Origin: CAISCU01 sp943361925 | GTDB lineage: Bacteria > Bacteroidota > Bacteroidia > UKL13-3 | NCBI GenBank assembly: GCA_943361925.1 | Contig: CALRIT020000011.1 | Location: 1 to 64,000, forward strand | Length of the DNA: 64,000 nt | Direction: 5' to 3' | Shown here: positions 24,793 through 34,361 of the stretch, in pieces | Position numbering within the stretch: the first letter of the stretch is position 1 | Layout: every line of letters starts with the position of its first letter | Notes under the pieces: model-generated | Database searches by the model: none | What the model saw: the letters and a program-made list of their open reading frames with translations, nothing else | Told to the model about the DNA's origin: nothing | Made by a program: the position numbers and the translations under genes

Positions 24793-26721
24793 ATGAAAAA
24801 AAATCTATTATTTTATTTATTTACATCAATCATTGTAGGAATAGGTTTTTCATTTACCACAAATGAAACAACCAATCCGTATAAAGAAAATTATGTTCTT
24901 AAATTTACTGAATTTGAGCAATCTGAGTTAAGCTTGATTGATGTCATTAAACAGATTCATGATGTGAATACTGAAAGTAGCAAAAATCAAATCAAAGAAG
25001 AAATTCTTAAATGTCGATTCAAGTTTAAAGGATTGGATTTTTGGATGAGGTATATAGAGCCTTTATCACAGAAAAAAATTAATGGTCCGCTTCCTGTAGA
25101 ATGGGAAACCGAAGTTTTTGAGAAATACGAGAAGCCATATAAAAGAGAAGGTGCAGGTTTTACTTTGGCACTTCAATATCTTGAAGAAGAGCAGGTTGAT
25201 AAGTATCAATTATTGAATTTAATTAACCAAAGTTTAGATGCAACAAAAGTTTATCAAGCTGATTCGATTAAAAATAAACTTACTACTTACCATCATTTTT
25301 ATTTATGTAACAGACTTTATTTGCTCAACCTTTCTACCATTTATACAACAGGATTTGATTGCCCGGAAAAAGAAAATATTCTACCTGAATTGAAAGTTTT
25401 GTTAAATGATGTGAGTGAAATTTATACAAGCTTCAACCAAACATTTTCAAATACACCTTTACCGCAAGAGTATCTTGAATTATATACAAAAGCCAAATAT
25501 TTTGTAGAAACTCAACCAACAAATTATAGTAATTTTAATCATTATATTTTTATACGCGATTATATCAATCCATTGTTTGCCATCAATCAAAAATTGATTA
25601 ACCAGTATAAAGTTGTGAGCAAAAGTTTTGTAGATTATACTTTGAATAAAAAGGCAAATTCAATTTTTTCTAAAGACTTATATTTTGGACAAGATAGTAA
25701 AGGTATTTTTTTAAGGGTGAATGATGAAAACACTTTAGCTCAAATTGATAAATTAGGGAAATTGTTGTTTTATGATCCTATACTTTCAGGGAACAACCAA
25801 AGAAGTTGTGTTTCTTGTCACAATCCAAGTCAATTTTTTACAGATACTACTTCAAAAACGTCATTGCAATATAATTATAAAGGGCATTTGGAGCGAAATT
25901 CACCTTCACTTGTAAATGCGCCCTTTAATCATTTATTGATGGTTGATGGCGAACATTTCACACTTCAGATGCAAGGAAAAGCTGTAATTACAAATTCCAA
26001 AGAAATGGGAGCAATAGAATCAGAGGTTTTACAAAAAGTTTTAAGTTGCCCAGATTACAAACAAGCTTTTACTGAACTACTCAAATTTACTCCAACTGAG
26101 AGTGAAATCACCTTCGATCACCTGGTTTCGGCAATTACTTTTTATTACAGTAAGTTTAGTAATTACAATTCTTTGTTTGATGATGCGATGAATAAAAAAG
26201 TTGAGGTTGATGAACATGTCATGAATGGTTTTAATGTTTTTATGAGCAAAGCTGAATGTGCAACTTGTCATTTTGCTCCCATATTCAATGGTGTTAAACC
26301 ACCTTATGTTGGTTCAGAATTTGAAGTTTTGGGTACACCTCATGATATTGATTATAAAAAATTGAGTTCTGATAAAGGGCGATTCCAAATTAATCCAGCT
26401 ATCGAAACCCTTCATGCATTTAGAACCGGAACAATCAGGAATGCAACAAAAACGAAACCTTATATGCACAATGGGGTATTCAACACTTTGGAAGAAGTGA
26501 TAGAGTTTTACAATGGTGGTGGTGGTGCAGGTAGAGGATTAGTTCTTGAAAATCAAACTTTGTCTAGTGATTCTTTAAACTTAAGCAATCAAGAATCGGC
26601 TGATTTAATTGCATTTATTGGTTCATTAACAGAGCAAATTCCATTAGAAAAGGCTCCTGAAAAGTTGCCTAAAAGCAGCATTAAAGCACTCAATAAAAGA
26701 AAAATTGGAGGAGAATATTAA
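24793..26721 (+). CDS. MauG/CcpA-type dihaem cytochrome-c peroxidase with extra N-terminal domain
   Basis: A 642-aa exported protein: signal or membrane anchor at residues 1-21, an unidentified helical domain of about 280 residues, then a dihaem peroxidase module. The haem sites are CVSCH (339-343) and CATCH (489-493). Family motifs include GKLLFYDPILSGNNQRSCVSCH, RNSPSLVNAPFNHLLMVDG, and LHAFRTGTIRNATKTKPYMHNGVFNTLEEVIEFYNGGG. Family members reduce hydrogen peroxide with cytochrome c or oxidise protein residues. The next gene is a small cytochrome c lipoprotein starting 7 nt later, a plausible electron donor. Confidence 0.9.
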   Translation: MKKNLLFYLFTSIIVGIGFSFTTNETTNPYKENYVLKFTEFEQSELSLIDVIKQIHDVNTESSKNQIKEEILKCRFKFKGLDFWMRYIEPLSQKKINGPLPVEWETEVFEKYEKPYKREGAGFTLALQYLEEEQVDKYQLLNLINQSLDATKVYQADSIKNKLTTYHHFYLCNRLYLLNLSTIYTTGFDCPEKENILPELKVLLNDVSEIYTSFNQTFSNTPLPQEYLELYTKAKYFVETQPTNYSNFNHYIFIRDYINPLFAINQKLINQYKVVSKSFVDYTLNKKANSIFSKDLYFGQDSKGIFLRVNDENTLAQIDKLGKLLFYDPILSGNNQRSCVSCHNPSQFFTDTTSKTSLQYNYKGHLERNSPSLVNAPFNHLLMVDGEHFTLQMQGKAVITNSKEMGAIESEVLQKVLSCPDYKQAFTELLKFTPTESEITFDHLVSAITFYYSKFSNYNSLFDDAMNKKVEVDEHVMNGFNVFMSKAECATCHFAPIFNGVKPPYVGSEFEVLGTPHDIDYKKLSSDKGRFQINPAIETLHAFRTGTIRNATKTKPYMHNGVFNTLEEVIEFYNGGGGAGRGLVLENQTLSSDSLNLSNQESADLIAFIGSLTEQIPLEKAPEKLPKSSIKALNKRKIGGEY

Positions 26722-26728
26722 TTATCTT

Positions 26729-27169
26729 ATGAATAAAATTATAGTAGTTATCTTGATTTTAAATGCAATGTTATTAGCAAATTGCAAGTCAGTTCAAAAT
26801 AGCAATAGTAAAAGCAATACGCTTGCTAATTCAGAAAATAAAACTCAGCAAATTCCTAAAAGAGAAATAAATTATACTTTTCCAGATGATAGTTTAAAAA
26901 TGAGCGACAGTGCTAAAACAGAATTCGTTAAGAATTTTGATAAGGGTCAAATTTTATACAATATAGTTTGTGCCAAATGCCATAATAAAGTAGTTGATGG
27001 TAAAGAAGTTGTTCCTGATTTTTCATTGCCACAATTAATGGATTATGAAATGAGGGTTCAATATCCTTCACATGAAGGACGATTAACTGAAGCTAATTTA
27101 TCTGTTTTAGAATTAGACCATGTTGTTGATTATTTAAGGTACAAGAAAAAATCTGGTGTGCATTTTTAA
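26729..27169 (+). CDS. monohaem cytochrome c lipoprotein
   Basis: A 146-aa lipoprotein. The signal sequence MNKIIVVILILNAMLLANC gives a lipidated Cys at 19. One haem-binding motif CAKCH is at residues 81-85, in GQILYNIVCAKCHNKVVDG, and a candidate distal Met lies in the C-terminal part. It starts 7 nt after the peroxidase stop codon, so they form a transcription unit; a role as electron carrier to that peroxidase is inferred. An in-frame start 24 nt earlier would hide the signal sequence and is not used. Confidence 0.8.
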   Translation: MNKIIVVILILNAMLLANCKSVQNSNSKSNTLANSENKTQQIPKREINYTFPDDSLKMSDSAKTEFVKNFDKGQILYNIVCAKCHNKVVDGKEVVPDFSLPQLMDYEMRVQYPSHEGRLTEANLSVLELDHVVDYLRYKKKSGVHF

Positions 27170-27232
27170 ATGAATGATTTTTAAGTTTTTAATTAGGATA
27201 ATTATTTATAAAATTGATAAAATTACTATCAA

Positions 27233-27826
27233 ATGTTAAATCCAAAATACTTTTTGAAACTTGTTTCTGTATTGGTTCTTTTTCTTGTAATAAATGCTTG
27301 TAAAAGAGACCTGGAAGTTTGCTCAAATGTTAATGAAACAAATGAGCGTAAGCATATCAGCGATTTAACCCCTTTAAATAAGGTTCCAAAATTTTTAGAT
27401 ACCTTGGCGAAATACCCTCAATTAAGGGTTTCATTTATTGTTGATGATGAGTACATGATAAAAATGGATTGTGATAAGTTTGCTGGAAATTTGATTATAT
27501 TTTTTGATACTTATGAGCTAGTAATCAGCAAAAGAGATAACTATTTTTATTCTGGTGGTGACATCAAAGTCCCTCAGAATATTGATAATATACCATTGAT
27601 TTCTTCTGAAGATGCAATAGTAAAAGCTAAGTCTGAAATAAGATTTCCATCATGTGTTAATTACAGATTAGGTTTGTTTCCTAAGTACAATGAAATTACT
27701 GATATAACAACTTATACATTGGCTTGGAAAATTACAGATTCTAAAGGAAGCGCTCCATTTGTAATTATTGATGCAAAAAGCGGAGTTGTATTGATGAAGG
27801 ATGATGGATTAAGGTTTGCTCAATAA
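27233..27826 (+). CDS. hypothetical lipoprotein (PepSY-like region)
   Basis: A 197-aa lipoprotein with lipobox VLFLVINAC (Cys about residue 23). The C-terminal part (SSEDAIVKAKSEIRFPSCVNYRLGLFPKYNEITDITTYTLAWKITDSKGSAP followed by FVIIDAKSGVVLM) has the alternating pattern of PepSY-type domains, in which the protein's last strand copies substrate-like sequence. No catalytic motif is present. It stands 63 nt downstream of the cytochrome gene. The function is unknown. Confidence 0.55.
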   Translation: MLNPKYFLKLVSVLVLFLVINACKRDLEVCSNVNETNERKHISDLTPLNKVPKFLDTLAKYPQLRVSFIVDDEYMIKMDCDKFAGNLIIFFDTYELVISKRDNYFYSGGDIKVPQNIDNIPLISSEDAIVKAKSEIRFPSCVNYRLGLFPKYNEITDITTYTLAWKITDSKGSAPFVIIDAKSGVVLMKDDGLRFAQ

Positions 27827-27905
27827 TTTGTAAATTCTCATAATTTAATTCCTAGGTCATAATCCTAAGCAATACTCGTTAAGCATACTTAATCTTTTTT
27901 GAGGT

Positions 27906-28532
27906 ATGCTTATATTTCACTTGATTTTACTTTTTATTATTAATTTTAATTCATCGAAACCCCTTGTTCCCGAACTGAATTCTGTTCCACAAAACCAACG
28001 AATCAGTTTTTTAAAAACAAAAGAGAAGGCTCAATTAGCACTAGCTTACAACAAAAAGTTTGGGTTTAATGAACGTTTTTGTATTCTCATCGATATGAGC
28101 ATTCATTCGGGGTTGAAACGTTTTGTGGTTTGGAACTTCAAAAAAGATACCATTGTTTATTCCTTTTTGGTTGGACATGGTTGTTGTGACAATTCCTGGA
28201 ATGATGATGAATCTGCTGCCAAGGCAAAATTTAGCAATGAAGATGGAAGTCATTGTTCATCTTTAGGCAAATACAAAATAGGGGAGCGGGCAAGAAGTGA
28301 TTGGGGAGTGAATATCAAATATGTATTACATGGACTTGATAAAACCAATAGCAATGCTCAGAAAAGATTCATTGTATTTCACTCATGGGAAGTTGTTTCA
28401 GATGAAGAAATTTATCCTGATGGAACCCCGGAAGGATGGGGCTGTCCAACCATATCCAACAATTCATTTCTTTTAATTGATAAGATTCTGCAAAAGAGTG
28501 AAAAGCCGGTTTTGATGTGGATTTATGTGTAA
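27906..28532 (+). CDS. YkuD_2-type L,D-transpeptidase-like protein
   Basis: A 208-aa exported protein (hydrophobic N-terminus 1-15). The family signature is RFIVFHSWEVVSDEEIYPDG then TPEGWGCPTISNN: His in FHSW and Cys in GWGCPT form the active site of murein L,D-transpeptidase catalytic-domain proteins. Earlier conserved parts are FCILIDMSIHSGLKRFVVWNF and VGHGCCDNSW. Members are thought to remodel peptidoglycan cross-links or anchor proteins. Full length for the family. Confidence 0.88.
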   Translation: MLIFHLILLFIINFNSSKPLVPELNSVPQNQRISFLKTKEKAQLALAYNKKFGFNERFCILIDMSIHSGLKRFVVWNFKKDTIVYSFLVGHGCCDNSWNDDESAAKAKFSNEDGSHCSSLGKYKIGERARSDWGVNIKYVLHGLDKTNSNAQKRFIVFHSWEVVSDEEIYPDGTPEGWGCPTISNNSFLLIDKILQKSEKPVLMWIYV

Positions 28533-28626
28533 GGTTTTATAATGATGTAAACAAAACTTTGGGATAAAGAATTAAGTTGTTTATTAAAATTTTTAACAAG
28601 AAGTTTTAATATATGAAACTTAGCTT

Positions 28627-29724
28627 TTAAAAATTTTTCAATTCATAATTTATACTTCTTCCTCCTTCATTTGTTTCTTGCAAAATTCCTTTTTCTATTA
28701 AATCTTTAATATCACGCAAGGCGGTGTCGCTTGAAACTTTAGTAATCTTTGCCCATTTTGATGATTTTAATTTTCCATCAAATCCATCAAACAACATATT
28801 CAAAACTAAACGTTGGCGCTCACTAATTTTTGTGTTTTCATGAAGCTTCCAAAATTCGGCTTTTTCCAAAATTCTTTGTGTGGTTTTTTCGGTTGATAAC
28901 ATTGCATTTTTTAAACAATGTAAAAACCAGTCTAGCCATTCTGTAATATCTCCGGAGTTATGTTGTACTTTTTGTAATACTTGGTAATAGCGTTTTCTCT
29001 CCTCTAATATTTGGCTCGACATACTATAAAATCGTTCTCCACTGCTTTCTGCTTTAGCAAGAAGCATATCACTTAGTGCTCTGCTGATACGTCCATTGCC
29101 ATCATCAAAAGGATGAATAATAATAAACCATAAATGTGCTATTGCCGCTTTCAAAACCTGGTCGAGTTGATTGTTATTGTTAAACCAGTTTAGGAATTTG
29201 TCCATTTCTTCCTTCACATATTGCGGCCTTATTGCTTCATAATGAATTTTCTCTTTGCCCATAGCACCAGAAATAATTTGCATTTCGCCCGTGCGATATT
29301 TGCCAACTTCAATTGCATAAGGTCCGCTATAACCTGTTGGGAAAAGAGCAGCATGCCATCCAAACAAACGATTTTCACTTAAAGTTAAATGGTAACTTTG
29401 TGTGGCATCTAACATCATTTCAACCACACCTTCAATATGTCTGCTGCTTGGCACCAGGCCGCCGGTATTAAATCCTAATCGTCTGGCTATTGAAGAGCGC
29501 ACCTGCTCATAGTTTAATAATTCGCCTTCAATTTCACTTGATTTTACAACATCTAAAGTAAGAGCAGTAAGAGTAGCTTCTTCTTTTGCTGAAAATCCCA
29601 ATGCATTCATTTGGCCAATTATTTTGCCTTGTAATAATTTTACTTCACCAAAAATAAGATGAATGGCCTTCTCGTCCCAGGTAAAATCAGTCCAGTTTTG
29701 GAATTCATAGATGTATTTTGGCAT
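28627..29724 (-). CDS. Fic-HTH protein, class II type, probably self-regulated
   Basis: A 365-aa protein. The N-terminal DUF4172-like domain carries SSEIEG (residues 62-67), the [S/T]xxxE[G/N] inhibitory motif of class II Fic proteins. The Fic core has HPFDDGNGR (204-212). The C-terminus (about 300-365) holds a winged helix (SERQRLVLNMLFDGFDGKL, then KWAKITKVSSDTALRDIKDLIEKGILQ). It can transfer nucleotide to a target protein and probably binds DNA. A perfect 26-bp palindrome lies next to its promoter, so autoregulation is likely. The start at 29724 follows a TATATTTG box by 21 nt; an ATG 24 nt upstream overlaps the leader. Confidence 0.9.
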   Translation of the reverse strand: MPKYIYEFQNWTDFTWDEKAIHLIFGEVKLLQGKIIGQMNALGFSAKEEATLTALTLDVVKSSEIEGELLNYEQVRSSIARRLGFNTGGLVPSSRHIEGVVEMMLDATQSYHLTLSENRLFGWHAALFPTGYSGPYAIEVGKYRTGEMQIISGAMGKEKIHYEAIRPQYVKEEMDKFLNWFNNNNQLDQVLKAAIAHLWFIIIHPFDDGNGRISRALSDMLLAKAESSGERFYSMSSQILEERKRYYQVLQKVQHNSGDITEWLDWFLHCLKNAMLSTEKTTQRILEKAEFWKLHENTKISERQRLVLNMLFDGFDGKLKSSKWAKITKVSSDTALRDIKDLIEKGILQETNEGGRSINYELKNF

Positions 29725-29745
29725 AATAAATAAACCTTTATGCGG

Positions 29746-29784
29746 CAAATATAAGAAATAATCGCCGCAAATTTGCGGCGATTA
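29746..29784 (-). promoter_or_regulatory. promoter with 26-bp palindromic operator of the Fic-HTH gene
   Basis: On the minus strand TATATTTG (29746-29753) is the -7 box. Directly upstream in the spacer lies a perfect 26-bp palindrome (29759-29784) with core CGCCGCAAATTTGCGGCG. The half-site TTTGCGG also appears alone further upstream (about 29799-29816). Binding there would block RNA polymerase. The same stem could also end transcription from the upstream operon. Confidence 0.55.
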
Positions 29785-29821
29785 GGTGGGTTTTTCACCG
29801 CAAAATCATTCTGCGGATTTT

Positions 29822-30412
29822 TTATTGTTCCGTAATCTGTTTTTGCAGGGCTTCAAATTTTGCGATGAGTGAATTCGTTTTCTCTTGTTGTTTCTTTATG
29901 CCTTTGGGTCTTATATAAAACCAATTAAGGGCAAACCAAGCCGCAGTTATGCCATAAGTTAAGCTAATACTTAAAAGTGTTTTAGGGACATATTCGTACA
30001 TGTATAAAAAAATACCTAAAGACAAGAAGAAGAAATAGAAATTCATCATGCTTGTTTGAATGAACAATTCTTTTTTGCGCATTTTTTTTAATTGAATCAA
30101 ATGTTCATTTAGATTTAGAATATCTTTTTCTTTTTTTAGATATGGAAGTATTCTGTTTTGAACAAATACGAATGATATAATAGCAAAAATTACTAAGCAA
30201 ATACCAATTTTAGTGGTGATAAATTGCGGTTTGTAAGTAAGCCAAATGCCAATAATAATTGCAGCAGTTATAAGTAAAACTATATTGAGTAAAATAGCTC
30301 TTATAAGAAGTTGTCTTTTTAATTTAGAAGCTAAACTCACTAACTCACTTAATGCTGGTGGTTCAGAAATTTTCTTTTGCCACAAATCTTTAAAGTCTAT
30401 GTTATTGCTCAT
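29822..30412 (-). CDS. membrane protein, candidate anti-sigma factor
   Basis: A 196-aa protein with a cytoplasmic N-terminus (SNNIDFKDLWQKKISEPPALSELVSLASKLKRQ), four membrane segments in two pairs (about 35-58, 66-85, 120-140 and 145-165) and a charged tail. Its gene overlaps the end of an ECF sigma gene by 11 nt. Together with the N-terminal cytoplasmic helix this suggests an anti-sigma factor. It has no zinc-binding (HxxxCxxC) motif, so the assignment rests on position. Confidence 0.5.
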   Translation of the reverse strand: MSNNIDFKDLWQKKISEPPALSELVSLASKLKRQLLIRAILLNIVLLITAAIIIGIWLTYKPQFITTKIGICLVIFAIISFVFVQNRILPYLKKEKDILNLNEHLIQLKKMRKKELFIQTSMMNFYFFFLSLGIFLYMYEYVPKTLLSISLTYGITAAWFALNWFYIRPKGIKKQQEKTNSLIAKFEALQKQITEQ

Positions 30413-30872
30413 ATCGATTAAATTTTTGGGTTAATTTCTCTTTAATTCTATGGATTTTTACTCTCACATTGGCTTCCGAAAGTCCAACAATGAAAGCAAT
30501 TTCAGCTTGTTTTACGTTTTCAAGTTCTAATGAAATTATAATCCTGTCGAGTTCCGGTAATTCAGAAATTGATTTGTACAAGTAGGCAATTTTTCCTTCT
30601 ACATCTGTTTGCTCTTCCTCTGCTATTTCAATTGGAAAAGTAGTTTTTGTTAGTTTATTGTTTCTTTCAATTTGTCTTAAACAATGATTCGCTGCAATTC
30701 TATAAATCCAGGTTCCAATTGATGACTGATTTCTAAAGTTTGATAGCTGTTGAAATACGGTTATAAAAGTTTCTTGAGCAATGTCTTTTGCCCAGTCAGG
30801 ATCATTAACATATCCCAAACAAATGCGATATACTTTTTGCCAAAACTCCTTATAAATTTCTTCAAACTTCAT
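30402..30872 (-). CDS. ECF-type RNA polymerase sigma factor
   Basis: A 156-aa sigma-70 family protein of group IV. Region 2 (FEEIYKEFWQKVYRICLGYV then DWAKDIAQETFITVFQQLSNFR) contains the DIAQETF core-binding motif. Region 4 (ELPELDRIIISLELENVKQAEIAFIVGLSEANVRVKIHRIKEKL) is an HTH. It lies 14 nt behind an alpha/beta hydrolase gene and overlaps a membrane protein gene, so the three are one operon. The regulon is unknown. Confidence 0.93.
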   Translation of the reverse strand: MKFEEIYKEFWQKVYRICLGYVNDPDWAKDIAQETFITVFQQLSNFRNQSSIGTWIYRIAANHCLRQIERNNKLTKTTFPIEIAEEEQTDVEGKIAYLYKSISELPELDRIIISLELENVKQAEIAFIVGLSEANVRVKIHRIKEKLTQKFNRYEQ

Positions 30873-30886
30873 TCCTACTGCTTATC

Positions 30887-31816
30887 TTATTTTACCCATA
30901 TTTTCAATGCTTCAATAAAGGAGCTTTGTTGGTCAATAAAAACATTGTGAGAACAGTTTTCCAAATATTTTACTTGTTGAGCTCCAATTAAATTTTTCAA
31001 ACTTTCTATTTGATCAGCAGAATAAAGTCCATCATCTTTTCCATAAATACCATAAACATGTAAATTCAATTTCATGATGTTTTTAACAGAATTGCTCAAA
31101 TCTATACTAGTATATTTTTCATTTTCCCAAAAGCCTTTCGGAGCTTCAAATGTCATTTTTGATGCGTATTTTATAGCCAAGGTATCTTTTCTAAAATTAC
31201 TAAAAATACTTTTTGCTTCTTCTGACATTTGTTTAGGGAAATAAAAGCCATTTTGCATGGCATGTCCAAAACAATAGGAACTATATTCCAATGAACTTTT
31301 GTCCATATTTTCAAGCATTTTTATATAATTCAAATTGTTTTTGTCTCCATTACTTTCATACAATTCTTTACTCGATTTTATAATTGTTTTAAAGGTTTCC
31401 TGCATTACAATTGGAGCTCCAATCAGAATAATTTGATTAACTTTTGTTGGATATTTTTCAGTATACAGTGTAGCAATCACCCCACCAAAACTATGGCCTA
31501 ATAAGCTAACTTTTGATATGTTTTTTTCTGATAAAATTAAATTGATATCCTCAAAGGTTTGCTCAAAAGTAAATTTGGCATTGTTGTCAACAGAGCGACC
31601 TTCACCACGTCTATCATACACAATGACATAAAATCCATTTTGAGATAATAAATTGGCTGTGGTTTGCTCAAAATTGACAGAATTGTAACCCGGACCACCA
31701 TGTAAAAACAATAAGGGCTTGTCTTTAGGGTTGCCAAATGTTTTGATATAAAGACTTTGAGCATTTATAGCAAAGCTTGTAAGAATAATTGTTGCTAAAG
31801 TAAAAAGTGATTTCAT
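30887..31816 (-). CDS. secreted alpha/beta hydrolase
   Basis: A 309-aa hydrolase with a signal peptide (MKSLFTLATIILTSFAINAQ). HGGPGYNSVNF is the oxyanion-hole region as in proline iminopeptidase-like enzymes, VIVYDRRGEGRS follows, and the nucleophile elbow is GHSFGG (Ser near residue 109). The catalytic Asp is probably in GKDDGLYSA and the His in NCSHNVFI. The substrate is not known. It heads an operon with an ECF sigma factor and a candidate anti-sigma gene, which suggests that its expression is part of an envelope response. Confidence 0.88.
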   Translation of the reverse strand: MKSLFTLATIILTSFAINAQSLYIKTFGNPKDKPLLFLHGGPGYNSVNFEQTTANLLSQNGFYVIVYDRRGEGRSVDNNAKFTFEQTFEDINLILSEKNISKVSLLGHSFGGVIATLYTEKYPTKVNQIILIGAPIVMQETFKTIIKSSKELYESNGDKNNLNYIKMLENMDKSSLEYSSYCFGHAMQNGFYFPKQMSEEAKSIFSNFRKDTLAIKYASKMTFEAPKGFWENEKYTSIDLSNSVKNIMKLNLHVYGIYGKDDGLYSADQIESLKNLIGAQQVKYLENCSHNVFIDQQSSFIEALKIWVK

Positions 31817-32087
31817 GGTATCTTTTTTATTGGTTTGCTATTAGATACGAAGAACTCTAAAATGTTACAAAGTTCTAAGGTTATTTCTGATTCATAGGAT
31901 TTTGGAGCTATACACAATCAAATCTTTATCTATTCATTACTGAATAAATTTAGTAAATTACTTATTATAGAAAAATAATTATTGTTGTAAATTAGTGATG
32001 GTTTATAAAATGAATCATTTCAAATTTGGTTTTATAAACTTACTTGATTAATGATAGTTTATGTCAAACTCAATAATCTATTAATAA

Positions 32088-33101
32088 ATGAATTCTAAAT
32101 GGATACAATTTCCGCCCTCCCTACATTTTAAAAGCCTTTTAGCTTTCATCCTAATTATTCTTTTTTCTCAAAGCGTTTTTGCGCAGCGCGATTATTATTT
32201 CCGTGATTCAACCATATATCCAATCAACAATAACCTTTCTTTTATTGCCGGTAAACGAATTCTATATAAAAACCAGAATGGTAGCATTACTAAATTAAAA
32301 GACTTTTCACTTCCGAATGATTCAACATTTTATATACGTGATGTAGATTTTATAAATGAACAAAAGGGCTATGTATTATTGGGCAGCATGTATATCAGCA
32401 ATGAAACTTTTTTATACCTAACTACCAATGGTGGACTTTCATTTGATTTAGATAAGAGTTATTACAAGGCATCTCTTTATAAAAGCATCAACCAGGTTCA
32501 GTTTTTAGACAACAATACTATTGCCTTGTTTGATGGTTATTATGAATCGAGTGTGATTCGCTCATTTGATGGCGGTAAAACATGGGAACGCTGGTTGAAT
32601 AGTATGGTTGCACATTATTTTCAATTACATCGTTGTAACAATACCCAATGGTATTTAATTGGGCTTCCCGGAGATGGTTTTTCCAGTTACAGTTTCCCTA
32701 TTCCAGTTAGTTTATGGGATAAAAGTGGTTTAGAATATACGAGTGGATGCCACAATGGTGCACCCAATTGCATCAGGGTTTTTAGAGAGGGCGACCAAGA
32801 CCGCAAAACTAATTTTATAGCCAAACAAATTGATACATTAACTAAAATTTGTGGCAATATGACTGTTATTCAAGAACCCATTAAAGAAAAACAAATTAGC
32901 TGTTATCCAAATCCGGTTGAAGAGATATTAATTGTGAGTGGTATCCTGAATGAAGCTTATAGTATAGTGAACTTATCTGGAGTAGAAATACAATCAGGAT
33001 TGATAAATGAATTAAATTACAGTATCAATTTACAAAACCTATCAAGTGGTTTGTATATGCTAAGAATTGGGAATAGGCAGGTGAAGATTTTGAAGGAATG
33101 A
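32088..33101 (+). CDS. T9SS-exported protein with BNR/YCF48-like repeats
   Basis: A 337-aa secreted protein: a signal peptide ending in SQSVFAQ (about residue 33), a beta-propeller-like region with repeated motifs (FINEQKGYVLLGSMY, LTTNGGLSFD, FLDNNTIALFDGYYES, RSFDGGKTWERW), and a T9SS sorting tail (CYPNPVEEILIVSG ... LSSGLYMLRIGNRQVKILKE). NGGLSF and DGGKTW are Asp-box-like turns. No enzymatic site is visible, so an adhesion or structural role is possible. Confidence 0.75.
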   Translation: MNSKWIQFPPSLHFKSLLAFILIILFSQSVFAQRDYYFRDSTIYPINNNLSFIAGKRILYKNQNGSITKLKDFSLPNDSTFYIRDVDFINEQKGYVLLGSMYISNETFLYLTTNGGLSFDLDKSYYKASLYKSINQVQFLDNNTIALFDGYYESSVIRSFDGGKTWERWLNSMVAHYFQLHRCNNTQWYLIGLPGDGFSSYSFPIPVSLWDKSGLEYTSGCHNGAPNCIRVFREGDQDRKTNFIAKQIDTLTKICGNMTVIQEPIKEKQISCYPNPVEEILIVSGILNEAYSIVNLSGVEIQSGLINELNYSINLQNLSSGLYMLRIGNRQVKILKE

Positions 33102-33479
33102 AAGGAGAAGGAAGTGTTTTTTCAAATTTAATTTCAAAGTATGATTCTCAGAACAAGGATTGTTTTTAAATGAATTACAATTCAAAAAACACAAATAGTT
33201 TGATTTTATGTAATTTTTGAGTGTAAATAATTAACTCAAAAAATATTTTTTTTCATTTTTATTTTGTTGAATTTAATAAAATCGAGCCTTTTTTTAAAAT
33301 TGACAGAACTCAATAATATCAATGACCTAGCTCAATTTTCAATATTTAGAACTCATAAAAATAATTAGATTCTGCCGTTTAAAATTGTTTGATTTTTTGA
33401 AGAGAATTACCTCTTTCGGAACATTTGTTACAAGATTCCTTACCTTAATCCTTCAATTTTGAATTTATAGATTTTATAC
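33102..33479. other. AT-rich intergenic region before the sulfur cluster
   Basis: This 378-base region lies between the T9SS gene and the TauE gene. It has several homopolymer runs and no gene or strong hairpin. The promoter of the sulfur cluster must be near its right end, but I cannot place it. Confidence 0.4.
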
Positions 33480-34283
33480 ATGGAAATACTTGGTTATTTA
33501 TTAGCAGCCTTGGTTGGCATATCATTAGGTTTAATTGGAAGTGGTGGTTCTATTTTAACAGTTCCAATTTTGGTTTATATCATGGGAATTAATCCAGTTG
33601 CTGCAACTGCCTATTCTTTATTTATTGTAGGTAGCACCGCTTTGATTGGTGGTGTTCAAAATGCCATAGAAAAACGAGTTGATTTTAAAACAGTTCTCAT
33701 TTTTGGCATTCCTTCCATTTTGGCTGTGTATGGAACAAGAATGTGGTTGGTTCCGCATATTCCAAATAGTTTGTTTTCGGTTTCAGGCTTTGAAATCACA
33801 AAACCTATTGCATTGATGTTGCTTTTTGCGATTGTGATGTTAATGGCATCTTATTCAATGATCAAACCTAACAAAAACAAAGCCATTACAGATGAAAATG
33901 CACCCAGAGTTTATAATTATCCCATGATATTGTTTGAAGGAGCTGTTGTGGGTATTTTAACGGGATTGGTTGGAGCAGGAGGAGGTTTTTTAATTATTCC
34001 GGCTTTGGTTTTATTGGCTAAAATGCCCATGAAATTAGCTGTTGGAACTTCCTTGTTTATTATAGCTATCAAGTCTTTATTTGGTTTTATAGGAGATATT
34101 CAATCGGGTATGGTAATTGATTGGCTTATGTTAGCATTTTTTACATCATCGGCCGTAACAGGAATTTTTATTGGTATTTATTTATCTAAGAAAATTGATG
34201 GCGCCAAATTAAAAACAGGCTTTGGTTGGTTTGTTTTAATCATGGGTATTTACATTATAACTAAAGAACTTTTTTTTAAGTAG
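33480..34283 (+). CDS. TauE/SafE-family sulfite or sulfonate exporter
   Basis: A 267-aa inner-membrane protein with about eight membrane segments in two repeated halves. Each half has the family glycine motif: GLIGSGGSILTVPILVYIMGI near the N-terminus and GLVGAGGGFLIIPALVLLAKM near residue 165. It moves sulfur-containing anions such as sulfite out of the cell. It is the first gene of a sulfur-oxidation cluster; sulfite made by the following persulfide dioxygenase is a sensible substrate. Confidence 0.9.
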   Translation: MEILGYLLAALVGISLGLIGSGGSILTVPILVYIMGINPVAATAYSLFIVGSTALIGGVQNAIEKRVDFKTVLIFGIPSILAVYGTRMWLVPHIPNSLFSVSGFEITKPIALMLLFAIVMLMASYSMIKPNKNKAITDENAPRVYNYPMILFEGAVVGILTGLVGAGGGFLIIPALVLLAKMPMKLAVGTSLFIIAIKSLFGFIGDIQSGMVIDWLMLAFFTSSAVTGIFIGIYLSKKIDGAKLKTGFGWFVLIMGIYIITKELFFK

Positions 34284-34361
34284 GTTTACTTTGTTTTTGT
34301 AAGTGTAAATTTTCAAAAGCAAGTTTTTTCAGCATACATTTTGAATTTTAATCAATAGAAT

